Assembly: GCF_012223425.1 (NCBI RefSeq) | Contig: NZ_CP038798.1 | Coordinates: 204,344 to 268,343, forward strand | Reading direction: 5' to 3' | Origin: Mycolicibacterium frederiksbergense | GTDB taxonomy: Bacteria; Actinomycetota; Actinomycetes; Mycobacteriales; Mycobacteriaceae | DNA length: 64,000 bases | Shown here: piece by piece, positions 32,530 to 42,131 of the stretch | Layout: each line of letters starts with the position of its first letter | Numbering within the stretch: position 1 is the first letter of the stretch | Made by a program: the position numbers and the translations under genes | The notes under the pieces: generated by a model | Told to the model about the DNA's origin: nothing | Databases searched by the model: none | What the model saw: only the letters and a program-made list of their open reading frames with translations

Positions 32530-33957
32530 GGTTGCGTCCAGCAGAGTGGTGTATGAGTCGGACCTGATCAGCGGTACCGGCGTGTCGTAGCCGACTGATT
32601 GAAGGTCATCGCGTGATTCTTCGAGGGACCGTCCAAAGTCACTCGAGCAAAGGAATCGACGCGATGACCACTGCCCACAATATCGACCTGCCCGCTGTGC
32701 TGGCCGAACGACTCACCACCGCCCATCCCGATGTGCTGCGCGAGCTGCTGGCCACGTTCATCCACACCCTGATGGGCGCGGAAGCCGACGCCCTGTGCGG
32801 CGCTGGCTATGGCGAACGCAGTACCGAGCGCACCAACTCCCGCAACGGGTATCGGCACCGCCGATTCGACACCCGTGCCGGCAGTCTGGATCTTGCGATC
32901 CCGAAGCTGCGCCAGGGATCGTATTTCCCGGACTGGCTGCTGGAACGCCGCAAACGTGCCGAGCGGGCCCTGACCACCGTGGTGGCCACCTGCTATCTGC
33001 TCGGGGTCTCGACGCGGCGGATGGACCGCCTGGTCGAGACGCTGGGGATCACCAGCTTGTCGAAGTCGCAGGTCTCGGTGATGGCCAAGGAACTCGACAC
33101 CGCCGTCGAGGCGTTCCGGACTCGGCCCCTGGATGCCGGGCCGTACACGTTCGTCGCCGCCGACGCCCTGGTTCTCAAGGTCCGCGAGGGCGGGCGGGTG
33201 GTCAACGTGCACGCCCTGATCGCCGTCGGGGTCAACCATGAGGGCTATCGGGAGATCCTGGGCATCGACGTCACCACCGCCGAGGACGGAGCCGGCTGGC
33301 TGACGTTCTGGCGGTCACTGACCGCCCGCGGCCTGTCGGGGGTCAAACTGGTCACCAGCGACGCGCACGCCGGGCTGGTGGCCGCGATCGGCGCCACCCT
33401 GCCCGGCGCCACGTGGCAGCGCTGCCGAACGCACTACACGACCAACCTCATGGCCATCACCCCGAAAGCGTCGTGGCCGTGGGTACGCACCCTGCTGCAC
33501 TCGGTGTTCGACCAACCCGACACTGAATCCGTTGCCGCGCAATATGACCGGATCATCGACGCACTCGCCGACAAACTCCCGAAGGTCGCTGATCACTTGG
33601 AGGCCGCTCGGCCGGATCTGCTGGCGTTCACCGCGTTCCCCAAACAGATCTGGCGCCAGATCTGGTCGAACAACCCCCAGGAACGGCTCAACAAGGAGAT
33701 CCGACGCCGCACCGACGTCGTGGGCATCTTCCCCGACCGCGACGCCCTGATCCGCCTGGTCGGCGCCGTGCTGGCCGAACAACACGACGAATGGGCCGAA
33801 TCCCGCCGCTACCTCGGCCTAGACGTGCTGAGCAAATCACGCACCGTCAACGACGCCCCGACCGAACAGGAGGACACCCCCGCGGCACTGACCGCCTGAA
33901 CCATCACCCACGAAGAATCACACGACGACGTCGTACACCACGTCCCTGGACTTGACC
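32530..33957 (+). mobile_element. IS256-family insertion sequence, copy 1 (1,428 bp)
   Basis: The left end is GGTTGCGTCCAG and the right end reads, in reverse complement, GGTCAAGTCCAG. The imperfect terminal repeats continue with GTGGTGTA in both. An 8-bp direct repeat CTCGCGTT flanks it at 32522-32529 and 33958-33965, the target-site duplication expected for IS256. It landed in an IS3 transposase gene. Its transposase is intact. A nearly identical copy is at 57446-58871. Confidence 0.93.
32664..33899 (+). CDS. IS256-family (Mutator-type) transposase, intact
   Basis: The 411-aa protein starts at ATG 32664 after AAAGGA; the frame to 32613 runs into the IS end. DDE residues are seen in VAADALVLKVREGG (first Asp), VKLVTSDAHAGL (second Asp) and NPQERLNKEIRRRTDVVG (Glu). 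CRTHYTTNLM, also typical of the family, precedes the last block. It is full length and presumably active in moving the element. It is the intact reference for the damaged copy at 57580. Confidence 0.96.
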   Translation: MTTAHNIDLPAVLAERLTTAHPDVLRELLATFIHTLMGAEADALCGAGYGERSTERTNSRNGYRHRRFDTRAGSLDLAIPKLRQGSYFPDWLLERRKRAERALTTVVATCYLLGVSTRRMDRLVETLGITSLSKSQVSVMAKELDTAVEAFRTRPLDAGPYTFVAADALVLKVREGGRVVNVHALIAVGVNHEGYREILGIDVTTAEDGAGWLTFWRSLTARGLSGVKLVTSDAHAGLVAAIGATLPGATWQRCRTHYTTNLMAITPKASWPWVRTLLHSVFDQPDTESVAAQYDRIIDALADKLPKVADHLEAARPDLLAFTAFPKQIWRQIWSNNPQERLNKEIRRRTDVVGIFPDRDALIRLVGAVLAEQHDEWAESRRYLGLDVLSKSRTVNDAPTEQEDTPAALTA

Positions 33958-34107
33958 CTCGCGTTTAAGGCTGGCGTTGAACGATTCGGCGAGCGCGTTA
34001 TCGGCACTTGACCCCACCCCACCCATCGACTGGACGACGCCCAGGTCTGCGCAGAGTGCCGCGAAAGCCTCTGAGGTGTACTGCCTGGGTTCAACCGGTC
34101 CTTGCAA

Positions 34108-35130
34108 CACCGGGTTATTGGAGGGAGCGTAGCTGCTCCTCGAACACCTCGGCAGGTGTTTTCCAGTCAAGGCTTTTGCGGGGTCGGTTGTTTAGCGCGA
34201 GAGCGACTGCTTCGAGGTCTTCCGCGGACCACCGTGAGAGGTCGGTGCCTTTCGGGAAGTACTGGCGCAGTAGCCCATTGGTGTTCTCGTTCGTCGGCCG
34301 TTGCCAGGGCGAGTGGGGGTCGGCGAAGAACACCTTCGTGCCCGTCGCGAGAGCGAACTGGGCGTGGCCGGACAGTTCTTTGCCGCGGTCCCAGGTGAGT
34401 GTCTTGCGGAGCTGTTCGGGAAGCTTCGTCATTGACGCTATGAGTGCGTCGTTCATCGCGACGGCGCCGTAGCCGCCCAGCGCGGGACCGTTTTTGACGG
34501 GCGGTATCTCGCCATAGCCTTGCAGTCGCGGTAGGTGCACCAATAAGGTCGAGCGGCTCTTGCGTTCGACGATCGTGCCGATCGCTGACCGGCCCGTACC
34601 GATGATTAGATCGCCCTCCCAGTGCCCGGGGACGGCACGGTCGGCTGCCTGGGCGGGGCGCTGAGAGAACACGACGTCCGCGGTGACATGGCCTTGCGGG
34701 CGGTTCTGCGTACGAGCGCGTGGCTGGCGCAGTGCGCGGCCTGTTCGCAGGCAGGTGACGAGCTCGCGTCTGAGCGCGCCACGGCCCTGGATGAACAGCG
34801 CCTGGTAGATCGCCTCGTGGCTGATGCGCATGGACTCATCATTGGGGAAGTCGACCTTGAGCCGGTGCGAGATCTGCTCTGGGCTCCACGCGGTCGCCCA
34901 CCGCCGGTCCTGCCGATGCGGTTTGTTCAGCCCCTTCCACGCGGGCGGCTGCGGTCCGACGACGATGCTGCCGTCCGGGCCGCGACATATCGACATCCTT
35001 CCAGCAGGACACCGTCCCGCTATCTCAGGTGTCCACTGAAACTGGGGAACCTCCGTTGACTCCTCTGACGCCTTGTTGGACGCGTCTCCAGTCGAACTTG
35101 GTTCGTCGGCGGAGAACTCCACGTGATCTC
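34108..35130 (-). mobile_element. IS30-family element, boundaries approximate
   Basis: The segment contains an IS30-type transposase reading right to left. It interrupts the IS3 remnant at about 34108, where IS3 coding sequence stops abruptly. Terminal inverted repeats could not be paired with confidence. The right edge is probably between 35100 and 35200, so the limits are estimates. Confidence 0.6.
34115..35122 (-). CDS. IS30-family transposase, N-terminus possibly degraded
   Basis: The frame is 335 codons. From about residue 75 on it is a clear IS30 transposase: ATAWSPEQISHRL, ISHEAIYQALFIQGRGALRR, PGHWEGDLIIGTGRSAIGTI with the first Asp, LTWDRGKELSGHAQFA with the second Asp, and WQRPTNENTNGLLRQYFPKG with the Glu. 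The first 60 residues do not resemble the usual N-terminal HTH of the family, so a frameshift or deletion near 34950-35000 is likely. The true start is not certain. Confidence 0.8.
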   Translation of the reverse strand: MEFSADEPSSTGDASNKASEESTEVPQFQWTPEIAGRCPAGRMSICRGPDGSIVVGPQPPAWKGLNKPHRQDRRWATAWSPEQISHRLKVDFPNDESMRISHEAIYQALFIQGRGALRRELVTCLRTGRALRQPRARTQNRPQGHVTADVVFSQRPAQAADRAVPGHWEGDLIIGTGRSAIGTIVERKSRSTLLVHLPRLQGYGEIPPVKNGPALGGYGAVAMNDALIASMTKLPEQLRKTLTWDRGKELSGHAQFALATGTKVFFADPHSPWQRPTNENTNGLLRQYFPKGTDLSRWSAEDLEAVALALNNRPRKSLDWKTPAEVFEEQLRSLQ

Positions 35131-35206
35131 TGCCTCTGCACTTCGCGGATCAGGTCACCGAAACCCGGATAGCAGCAACATTGCCCGAAATCGGTCTCGG
35201 GCCAGC

Positions 35207-35536
35207 CTAGTCGCTGAAGTTCAGGTCGTTGACGATCGGACGCAACGAGTTCCCGAACGTCGATCCCGCGTAGCCGAACAACCATCGTTGGATCTGTAAG
35301 CGGACCGGCGGAGGAACGCACACCTGGCGATGCGCGAGAATGCTCAGGAGTTTGACCATGGCCGCTTGTGTATCGCCGCTCCCGATGGCCACGTACACCG
35401 CTTGTCGCTCGGAGCGTGACAGGGACTTCGAAGCCAAGTCGGCCAGTTTCCAAGCCAACGTAGCTCCATCAGTTGTGAGTCTCACCGCTTGGGACCCCCT
35501 CCACTCTGGCGTTCTCGGGCGGAATGGACTAACCAT
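35207..35536 (-). CDS. Small hypothetical protein, 109 aa
   Basis: The frame from ATG 35536 has a mainly helical pattern (ATLAWKLADLASKSLSRSER, then QAAMVKLLSILAHRQVCVPP, then RWLFGYAGSTFGNSLRPIVN) and GC-rich third positions. It therefore looks like a genuine coding region. It lies between the IS30 element and gene fragments and has no recognised partner. No function is proposed. Confidence 0.5.
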   Translation of the reverse strand: MVSPFRPRTPEWRGSQAVRLTTDGATLAWKLADLASKSLSRSERQAVYVAIGSGDTQAAMVKLLSILAHRQVCVPPPVRLQIQRWLFGYAGSTFGNSLRPIVNDLNFSD

Positions 35537-35591
35537 AATACTGTAATTGCGCCAGGTCCAGGGTTCTCGCGGCAGGACTAGGGGAGGGATC

Positions 35592-35734
35592 GTCGAGATT
35601 CATCACGGAGCCGACCACGGCTTCGCCGCGCTGGAACCGGGGTACCATCGGGAGGCGGTGATTGGGCTTATGGTCAGACCTTCGCGCTGTTCGACCGCGT
35701 GCTGGATTGGAAGGCCTCCAATTGGGCCATGTGA
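35592..35734 (+). pseudogene. C-terminal fragment of a dienelactone hydrolase-like gene
   Basis: One frame gives VEIHHGADHGFAALEPGYHR, the His-containing end of dienelactone hydrolase family proteins. After a one-base shift at about 35657 the next frame gives DWAYGQTFALFDRVLDWKAS and stops at 35732-35734. The 5' two thirds are gone. It lies just before the truncated MFS gene and shows that catabolic genes were once here. Confidence 0.5.
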
Positions 35735-35747
35735 AGGGAGTCGTGCT

Positions 35748-36428
35748 GTGAGCAGGCCCGAGGAATCGCAGCCGGCGGGCTCAGCGATGCGTGGCGACAC
35801 CGGATTGCGTTCCGAACGCGGGCCGATCTTGCGGGCACTCATGTTGTCCACGGCCTTGGTTGCCCTGGATTCGACGATCCTGGCTACGGCGATCCTGACC
35901 CTCGCCGAGGATCTCGGTGGATTTTCCCAGTTTCCGTGGCTGTTCTCCATCTACCTGCTTGCGCAGGGCGTCTGCACACCGATCTACGGAAAGCTCGCTG
36001 ACACCTTCGGCCGCAAGCCCGTGATGCTGTGGGGCATCGGCGTATTCGCTCTTGGATCGGTGCTGTGCGGAATGGCGACCAGCATGTTTGCGCTGGTCGC
36101 CTTCCGTGCTGTCCAAGGTGTGGGTGCCGGCGCGGTGCAGCCGATGACGATGACGATCGCCGGTGACATCTACACCCTCGAAGAGCGCGCGAAGGTACAG
36201 GGCTACATCGCGTCCATGTGGGCGATGTCTGCTGTGGTGGGACCTACGTTGGGTGGGCTCTTCTCGGATTACCTCCATTGGCGCTGGATCTTCTTCATCA
36301 ACGTTCCACTTTGTCTATTCGCAGGCTGGTCGCTGATCCGCAACTTCCATGAGGAGCGCGCAACAGATACTGCGCGCCGTATCGACTACCTTGGCGGCAA
36401 CGCGCACCCGGGCGGCTCACCCCGATAG
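35748..36428 (+). pseudogene. MFS drug-transporter-type gene, 3' truncated
   Basis: GTG 35748 follows AAGGGAG. The 226 residues contain the N-terminal half of a DHA2/EmrB-type transporter: ALVALDSTILATAILTLAED, motif A GKLADTFGRKPVMLWGIG, VQGVGAGAVQPMTMTIAGD, and GPTLGGLFSDYLHWRWIFFI with motif C features. After RIDYLGG the sequence becomes unrelated and stops at 36428. Family members have 14 helices and about 480-520 aa, so more than half is missing. It is presumably inactive. Confidence 0.8.
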
Positions 36429-36540
36429 AGTTCGAACTGCTCCACACACCGGTCGCAACCACGGCCTGAAATTCACACCCCCCGAGTCAACTGAACTCCG
36501 GGCAGTCCCGAAAGCTTCGTCATCTGATAAGCGCGTCCTG

Positions 36541-37899
36541 CTAGGCGGTAGTGGCGACTTGTGGCCGGGCGATGTGGCTGCGCCGGTCGATATTGCCGCG
36601 CAGTACTCGCAGTGCTGTCGAGGGGAGCAGCAGTCTTGGCGGTGCGTCGAGCAGGTTGATGACGCGCAGGAAGGCGTAGGCTACGGCGGGGTCGTGTTCG
36701 GCAGCCACGTGCAGGCGTGCCAGGTAAGCATTCGTGAGGCGCACCCGCGCTGTGCGCTTGCCCTGCACACCAGGGAATCTCAGGTCACCGTCCACTCCGA
36801 TGCTCCACGGGATATCGACGATGGCCGCGGCCTTCTTGAAGAACCGGGGAGCGAGTTGGTCGACACCTTGTTGGAGGCACTCGCGCAGGCCGAGCGCCTG
36901 AACCGCGCTCACGCTCATCCCCTGTCCGTACACCGGGCTGAAGCTGGCGATTGCGTCACCGAAGGCTAGGAAGCCCTCGGGTACGTAGGGCAGTATCTCC
37001 CAGCGGCGGCGCGTGCTGGCCGGGTAGCGGAACCGCAGTGGATCCGAGAGAGGTTCCGCGTCGCGGATGACGTCGTGAATTGCCATGGAGGGCAAGGTGG
37101 CCGCAAACTCGGTGAAACCCTCGTGATCCAGCGGGGTGGCATCGCCCAGGAGACCGCTGTAGGTGACGATCCAGCGGTCGCCTTCTTGGGCCAGCATCGC
37201 ACCGCCGCGGGGATGCGCCACGCTCATCGCCACCGCCGCGGGCTGCGGACCGTTGGGGTCACGCCGATAGAGCCGGCTGCCGTAGGCGAGGCCGACCTCC
37301 ACCCGGTCGGTGGTCGGTGCCGGATACCCCAGCGCCTCAAGCCAGTTCGGTCCGCGGGTACCGCGACCGGTGGCATCCACCACCAGGTCTGCGCTCAACA
37401 CCTGATGGCTTTGCTGCTCGCCGAGTCGAGTCACGTGCACGCCGGTGATCCGCGGCGCCCCGGGGGCAGCTACCAGGTCAGTGGCTTCGGAGCCATCCAT
37501 CACCGTGACGTTCGTCAGCGCGAGCACCCTGGCCCGGATCCGGGCCTCCAGTAGAGGCCGACTGGCACCTAGCCCGATCATTCCGGACGGCTGCTGGCAC
37601 AACAGGAGTCCGTCGTTGTACCAGCGAAACTCGGATTGGAAATCCATTTTTGATACTCCGAGAGCCACCAGCTCGTCGGTCAGTCCGGGAAACAATTCCT
37701 CGAAAGCTTCACGCCCGCGCGCCAACAACGCGTGCGCGTGCCGGCCTTGCGGCACACCCTTACGCGGTACCGGATCGGTGGTCATCACGTCTCGATCGAC
37801 GATGGTGACTTGTTTGAACGACTCGCTCAAAACCCTAGCAGCCAACAACCCGCCCAGACTGCCCCCGACAACGACGGCGTGATCGGTGTGCGTTGCCAT
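36541..37899 (-). CDS. FAD-dependent monooxygenase/oxidoreductase
   Basis: The 452-aa protein starts at ATG 37899 with AAGGAGATGG upstream. It has the FAD-binding HAVVVGGSLGGLLAARVL, RPLLEARIRARV, ADLVVDATGRGTRGP and the second FAD motif FLAFGDAIASFSPVYGQGMS. This matches the aromatic hydroxylase/geranylgeranyl reductase-like superfamily seen in actinobacterial secondary metabolism and xenobiotic degradation. Flanking genes are broken, so the partner pathway is not visible. It may be the only intact survivor of an older cluster. Confidence 0.85.
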   Translation of the reverse strand: MATHTDHAVVVGGSLGGLLAARVLSESFKQVTIVDRDVMTTDPVPRKGVPQGRHAHALLARGREAFEELFPGLTDELVALGVSKMDFQSEFRWYNDGLLLCQQPSGMIGLGASRPLLEARIRARVLALTNVTVMDGSEATDLVAAPGAPRITGVHVTRLGEQQSHQVLSADLVVDATGRGTRGPNWLEALGYPAPTTDRVEVGLAYGSRLYRRDPNGPQPAAVAMSVAHPRGGAMLAQEGDRWIVTYSGLLGDATPLDHEGFTEFAATLPSMAIHDVIRDAEPLSDPLRFRYPASTRRRWEILPYVPEGFLAFGDAIASFSPVYGQGMSVSAVQALGLRECLQQGVDQLAPRFFKKAAAIVDIPWSIGVDGDLRFPGVQGKRTARVRLTNAYLARLHVAAEHDPAVAYAFLRVINLLDAPPRLLLPSTALRVLRGNIDRRSHIARPQVATTA

Positions 37900-39339
37900 A
37901 TAGCCATCTCCTTATCGACGATGGCCGAGTGGCCAGCTATCGCCATAGATATTGCGCCCTTCAATTTGCGAGGGGCCGTTGGTAATCCGTTGCGGCTAGC
38001 ACCTGTGGCGCTCGGGTCCGTCAAGACCGGAATCGCCGAAAGCGATGCGGTGCACCCGAGAGGCTGCGATGCAGGCCTGCATCCGGAGACTGTATGACTA
38101 GGGTCACAACGTGTCTAGAGGCATATACGGCATAGAATTTATGCAAATCGGGTAATTGCGAACCATTGGCGTCGCATTGCAGGTTCTGCCGCTGGGGGGC
38201 GTTCTTTCGGCAGGCTGCTGCTTTCTAAGACCACTGGCGTCCGCGGCATCGGCGCCGTCCCGATGGGCTGACTTCCTATGTGCCACGTGCCTGGGGCTCG
38301 TTGGGGGTGCAGCCGGTGGCCGTCGGCCTCGCATCCACAGCGTTGACCATTGGTTGGCCGGTCACCGCCACCGTGACCGGATTCTTCTATCCCCATCAGG
38401 ATTCAAGAGATTGCAGTGAAAGGTGTTCGTCGGGATGTCGGTGTTGGTCCGGGCGCAGGTAAACCCAACCTCGCCGTGGTGAAAGGGGTGTGCTTGCTGA
38501 TCGTGGCGGCATGGGACTACTGTCGCCGCCCACACTGATCGCCGCACAGTCCAGCGTCGATTGTAACGAGCGTGGCGTCGTTACAGATGCCAATAGATTC
38601 TCCCGGGCCCTCCGGAGCGGGGGGTGTGGCCATCTTGTGCGTGCCCAAATCTCCGGAACCAGGTGCGTCGCCGTGGATGCCGTCGACCTTGGCGCGCGGT
38701 CGGAATCGCATTACGACGCGTGGCTGACCGGCACTCGTCTTAGAAGGCCCCCGATATCATTGCACCACAGAGGCTTCTTGAGCGCTCAGATCTATCGGGG
38801 CGATCCATGCGGTCGAACCGCTCTACCCGCCCGATGCTGCCCCTCGGACTCCTGTCGAGGTTGCGTCACCAGCCCGGTGAACTGCCTTGCCCAGGTCGAA
38901 CTCGTGGATGACCGACACGGGCAATACCTTGAAGTCGCGGCCGGTTGTCTTGGACCTCGCCGTGTGCTGGCGCTGAGCGCATCGGGACAAGCCCCTATCG
39001 GTCGGGAACGCCGCTCTGCTCGGGCAAGGCTGCGCCGGGGTGTCCCCAGAGGCCGTGAAGCATGTCCAGGCAGCCATCGCGGACTGGGCCGTCACACATG
39101 TAAGATCAGCTGCTGCAGAACCGCTTTCGTGGTCCGCGGGGGTTTGTCGATAGGTCTTCACAGGGCGATCACCCGAGTGACCGGGCTGCCACTGGCGGCG
39201 ATTTCGATAACGTACGCGGATCGGAGATGCCTCCTATGTGGCGACTGACCCGTGAGATCGAAGTCGGGAGATCGCCTCGGCTACCACCGAATTTATGCCG
39301 CGGCGAACGCTATGCGGGTTGGCACGTGCTATCGGTACC
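37900..39339. other. 1.4-kb decayed region without intact genes
   Basis: Frames here have poor starts and mixed composition. A stretch near 38280-38400 reads GVQPVAVGLASTALTIGWPV with TGFFYP after it, which resembles a helix pair of an MFS transporter and may be the displaced remnant of one. The 252-codon plus frame at 38490-39248 overlaps nothing recognisable and is rich in Arg, Cys and Ser, so I treat it as chance. Confidence 0.45.
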
Positions 39340-39800
39340 GATGTGATGTCCGGTGCCCGCGATGACCGTCCCGGCCTAACGGATCTCATGGGTTACGTCC
39401 GTGAGGGTGACACGGTGGTGGTGTGGAAGCTGGACCGACTCGGGTGAAACATGCTGCACATCGTGCAGACCGTCATGGAACTGACGGAGCGCGGCGTGAC
39501 CGTGGTGTCCGTCACCGACGGTATCGACTCTTCCGCCCCGTCGGGCCGGATGATGATCGGCGTCTTGGCTCTCTCGCGGAGTATGAGCGCGAACTGAGCA
39601 AGGAGCGCAACGCCCTCAAGCGGGCGACCTCGCGGGCTAACGGCACCAAGTTCGGGCGGCCTCGCAAGGTCGACGACGCCGAGCGCATTGCAACCGCGAG
39701 GCGGATGAAGGCCGACGGTTACACCGGCAAGGCCATCACCGAGTACCTCGGAGTGAGTCGGGCGACGCTGTACCGGTACTTAAACGACGCTCCAGACTGA
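39340..39800 (+). pseudogene. Serine resolvase/invertase, truncated and mutated
   Basis: The frame begins DVMSGARDDRPGLTDLMGYV, continues TVVVWKLDRLG, then meets an in-frame TGA at 39447-39449 where an Arg is normally found. It resumes NMLHIVQTVMELTERGVTVV. A one-base shift near 39569 leads to LAEYERELSKERNALKRATS and a C-terminal HTH (GYTGKAITEYLGVSRATLYR). The N-terminal catalytic Ser region is absent. It is a dead site-specific recombinase, probably from a Tn3-like element. Confidence 0.85.
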
Positions 39801-40088
39801 CTAGGCGACCGGGGGTGACGTCGTTCGCTGTGCGACAAGTTCACGCAGCCGTTCATCATCGATCGGTGCACCGCCACTGAGCGCGTCACCGACCCGGACG
39901 TCGCCGACGGTGTCCCAGACCGACAGCCTGGCCAGGTGTAGCGCATCGGAAGTCAGTGCGGCGAGGTCTTTCATCGCGTCGAAGAGGGCGCGTTGCTTCC
40001 AACGCGGAGCGCCAGCCCCCTCTATTAAGCCTGCCTCTCCAGGCTCCCCGAACATCGACTCACACGAAGGGCTCCTCCATGTCGGCAT
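39801..40088 (-). CDS. Hypothetical protein fragment next to the IS21 element
   Basis: The last 75 codons look coding (WKQRALFDAMKDLAALTSDA, then LHLARLSVWDTVGDVRVGDA). The first 20 codons fall in IS-end-like sequence, so the gene was probably cut by the IS21 insertion at 40108. It is tail-to-tail with the resolvase remnant. The family is unknown. Confidence 0.4.
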   Translation of the reverse strand: MPTWRSPSCESMFGEPGEAGLIEGAGAPRWKQRALFDAMKDLAALTSDALHLARLSVWDTVGDVRVGDALSGGAPIDDERLRELVAQRTTSPPVA

Positions 40089-40175
40089 CGCCTGAAAACT
40101 GACGCCGTGTCAACGCCCGACTTTGACCCCCTTCGTCCGATTCTCGGCTTACGAGCCGAGAGGAGAAGGGAGTTG

Positions 40176-41429
40176 TTGTCAGTGGAGGACTGGGCTGTGA
40201 TCCGCCGATTGCATCGGCGGAGGGGTTGCCGATCAAGATGATCGCCAGGACGTTGAACTCGAGGAACACGGTGGGATCGGCGTTGTCCTCGGATGGCCGC
40301 CGTAGTACGAGCGCAAACCGGCGGGGTCGGCGGTGGGCGCGTTCGAGGACGCGATCCGCGTCGAGCTGAAAAAGGCCCGACGATGCCGGCGACGGTGATC
40401 GCCGAGCGCGTCGGCTGGACGCGGGGAATGACGGTGTTCAGCGCGCGGGTCCGGGAGTTGCGTCCGGCGTATCTGCCGCCGGACCCGGCCGGACGCACCA
40501 GCTACGACGCCGGCGATATCGCCCAGTGCGACCTGTGGTTCCCACCTGTGACGATCCCCGTAAGGTACGGCCAGACTCGGATGCCGATACAGCTGCCGGT
40601 GCTGACGATGGTGCTGGGGTATTCACGGTGGCTCTCGGCGATTCTGCTGCCCTCGCGCCGGGCGGAGGACCTGTTCGCCGGCTGGTGGCAGCTGATCGCC
40701 GCATTGGGCGCGGTGCCCCGCACTCTGGTGTGGGACGGTGAGGGAGCGATCGGCCGAAACCGCGGTGGCTGAATCGAATTGACCGGCGACTGCCAGGCGT
40801 TCCGCGGTGTGCTGGGTACTAAGGTGGTGGTCCTCAAACCGGCCGAGCCCGAGCATAACGGCATCATCGAACGTGCCCACGAGTACTGCGAACGGTCGTT
40901 CCTGCCGGGCCGCGAGTTCAGCGGTCCCGGCGACTTCAACCACCAGCTCGGCAAGTGGCTGCAGATCGTCAACCCGCGCCGGCGTCGGGTGTTGGGTTGT
41001 TGCGCTCCGACCGACCTGATCGGCGCCGACCGGGGGGCGATGCTGACCTTGCCACCGGTGGCTCCGCAGGTGGGATGGCGTCACTCGGCGCGGTTGGCGC
41101 GTGTTCACTACGTCCGGTTGGATGCCAACGACTACTCGGTGCATCCCGGGGTGATCGGACGACGCATCGAGGTCACCGCCGATCTGGACCGAGTAAAAGT
41201 GTTCTGTGACGGCAAGACCGTCGCCAACCACGAGCGGGTTTGGGCCCGGCATCAGACGATCACCCACCCGGAGCATCGTGAGGCTGCGAACATGCTGCGC
41301 CGCAACAGGATCAGTGCATTACGCCCGATACCCGGCTCCGATGAGCACGTGCTGGTCGAGCAGCGTCGTCTCAGTGACTACGACGCCGCACTGGGCATCG
41401 ACCTCGGCGAAGGCGGACTGGTGTCATGA
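40176..41429 (+). pseudogene. istA: IS21 transposase gene istA, multiple frameshifts
   Basis: It starts near TTG 40176 after GAGGAGAAGGGA (SVEDWAVIRRLHRRRG, then LPIKMIARTLNSRNTV), the N-terminal HTH of IstA. Frameshifts follow near 40270 and 40380 before MPATVIAERVGWTRGMTVFS and GDIAQCDLWFPPVTIPVRYG with the first Asp. Another break occurs at about 40770, then VVLKPAEPEHNGIIERAHEY with the Glu, and an intact C-terminus to 41429. At least three lesions make it inactive. Confidence 0.85.
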
Positions 41430-41687
41430 CCACCAGAACCACCTCCGCCAAGACCGCCGCGGCCGCGTCGACCCACCGGGATCTGACCGCGAAGGACGCA
41501 TCCGCGCGGCACGATTTCCCTCGCGGAAGTCATAGAGGAGCTCGACTTCGACCACGCCCGCGGACTCAAACGCGACACCATCGCCCACCTCGGCACGCTG
41601 GACTTCGTCGCCGCCAAGGACAACGTCGTGTTCCTTGGACCGGGTGTTATCGAAGGTTCGAACGCAGAATGACCGTGTTATGCCTGT

Positions 41688-42131
41688 TCAGGACGTTGTT
41701 GCGATCGATACGACGTTAGGCGAGGGCTGGATGCCGCGGCGGGCCAGTTCGCGCCGTAGGTCGAGGTTCTCTCCGTGTGCTCGTTCGAGTGCGTCGCGGA
41801 GTGCTTTGAGTTGCTGGTGGTGCTGTTTCTTGAGTTCGGCGATCTGGCGGGTCAGCGTGATGACGAGCGTGCTGTCGGTGTCCACGGATTGGTCGGCGGG
41901 GGCCTTGGGGCGGGTGCCGCGCAGATGTTCGATTCGTTTGCGCAGTTCGGGATGGTTGTAGAGGAAGGCGTGAGAGACGGCCGCTTCGCGTTGCACGGCC
42001 TGGAAAGTGATCGGGTCGCCACGTTTGACCAGTCGGCGGATGGCCTGCTCAGCGTCTCGGGTCTTGTTCTGAGACTTGGCTTTCGCTGCTTGGGTGAGTG
42101 CGGTGATGCGGCGTTCTCGGGAGTCGGTCAT
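41688..42131 (-). CDS. tnpC: TnpC-like accessory protein of the Tn554-like element
   Basis: The 147-aa protein starts at ATG 42131, overlapping the tnpB stop (ATGA), with GGAG seven bases upstream. It is basic at the N-terminus (MTDSRERRITALTQAAKAKS), has an HTH-like segment (ITFQAVQREAAVSHAFLYNH) and a C-terminal coiled coil (TRQIAELKKQHHQQLKALRD, then LDLRRELARRG). This matches the small third protein of Tn554-type elements, which sets the efficiency and orientation of transposition. The longer frame to 42200 is not needed. Confidence 0.82.
   Translation of the reverse strand: MTDSRERRITALTQAAKAKSQNKTRDAEQAIRRLVKRGDPITFQAVQREAAVSHAFLYNHPELRKRIEHLRGTRPKAPADQSVDTDSTLVITLTRQIAELKKQHHQQLKALRDALERAHGENLDLRRELARRGIQPSPNVVSIATTS

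Larger units (their letters stand above)
32354..34107 (-). pseudogene. IS3-family transposase (orfB) C-terminal remnant, split by IS256
   Basis: Reading the minus strand from about 34107 to 33958 and then continuing at 32529 to 32354 gives one frame. It runs QYTSEAFAALCADLGVVQSM, then NALAESFNASLKRE, joining ILQDCSQWTDAATCRREVFR, then WLVRYNLKRRHSRCRY and SSPASYE, with a stop at 32354-32356. This is the end of the DDE domain of IS3 orfB, including the Glu region and the final YN-x-x-R-xHS motif. The N-terminal part is lost at the IS30-family element at about 34108. Confidence 0.85.

Noticed and set aside
38490..39248. 252-codon plus-strand frame
   Set aside because: Composition is Arg/Cys/Ser-rich with no motifs and no ribosome-binding site. 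It lies in a decayed region, so it is most likely chance in GC-rich DNA.
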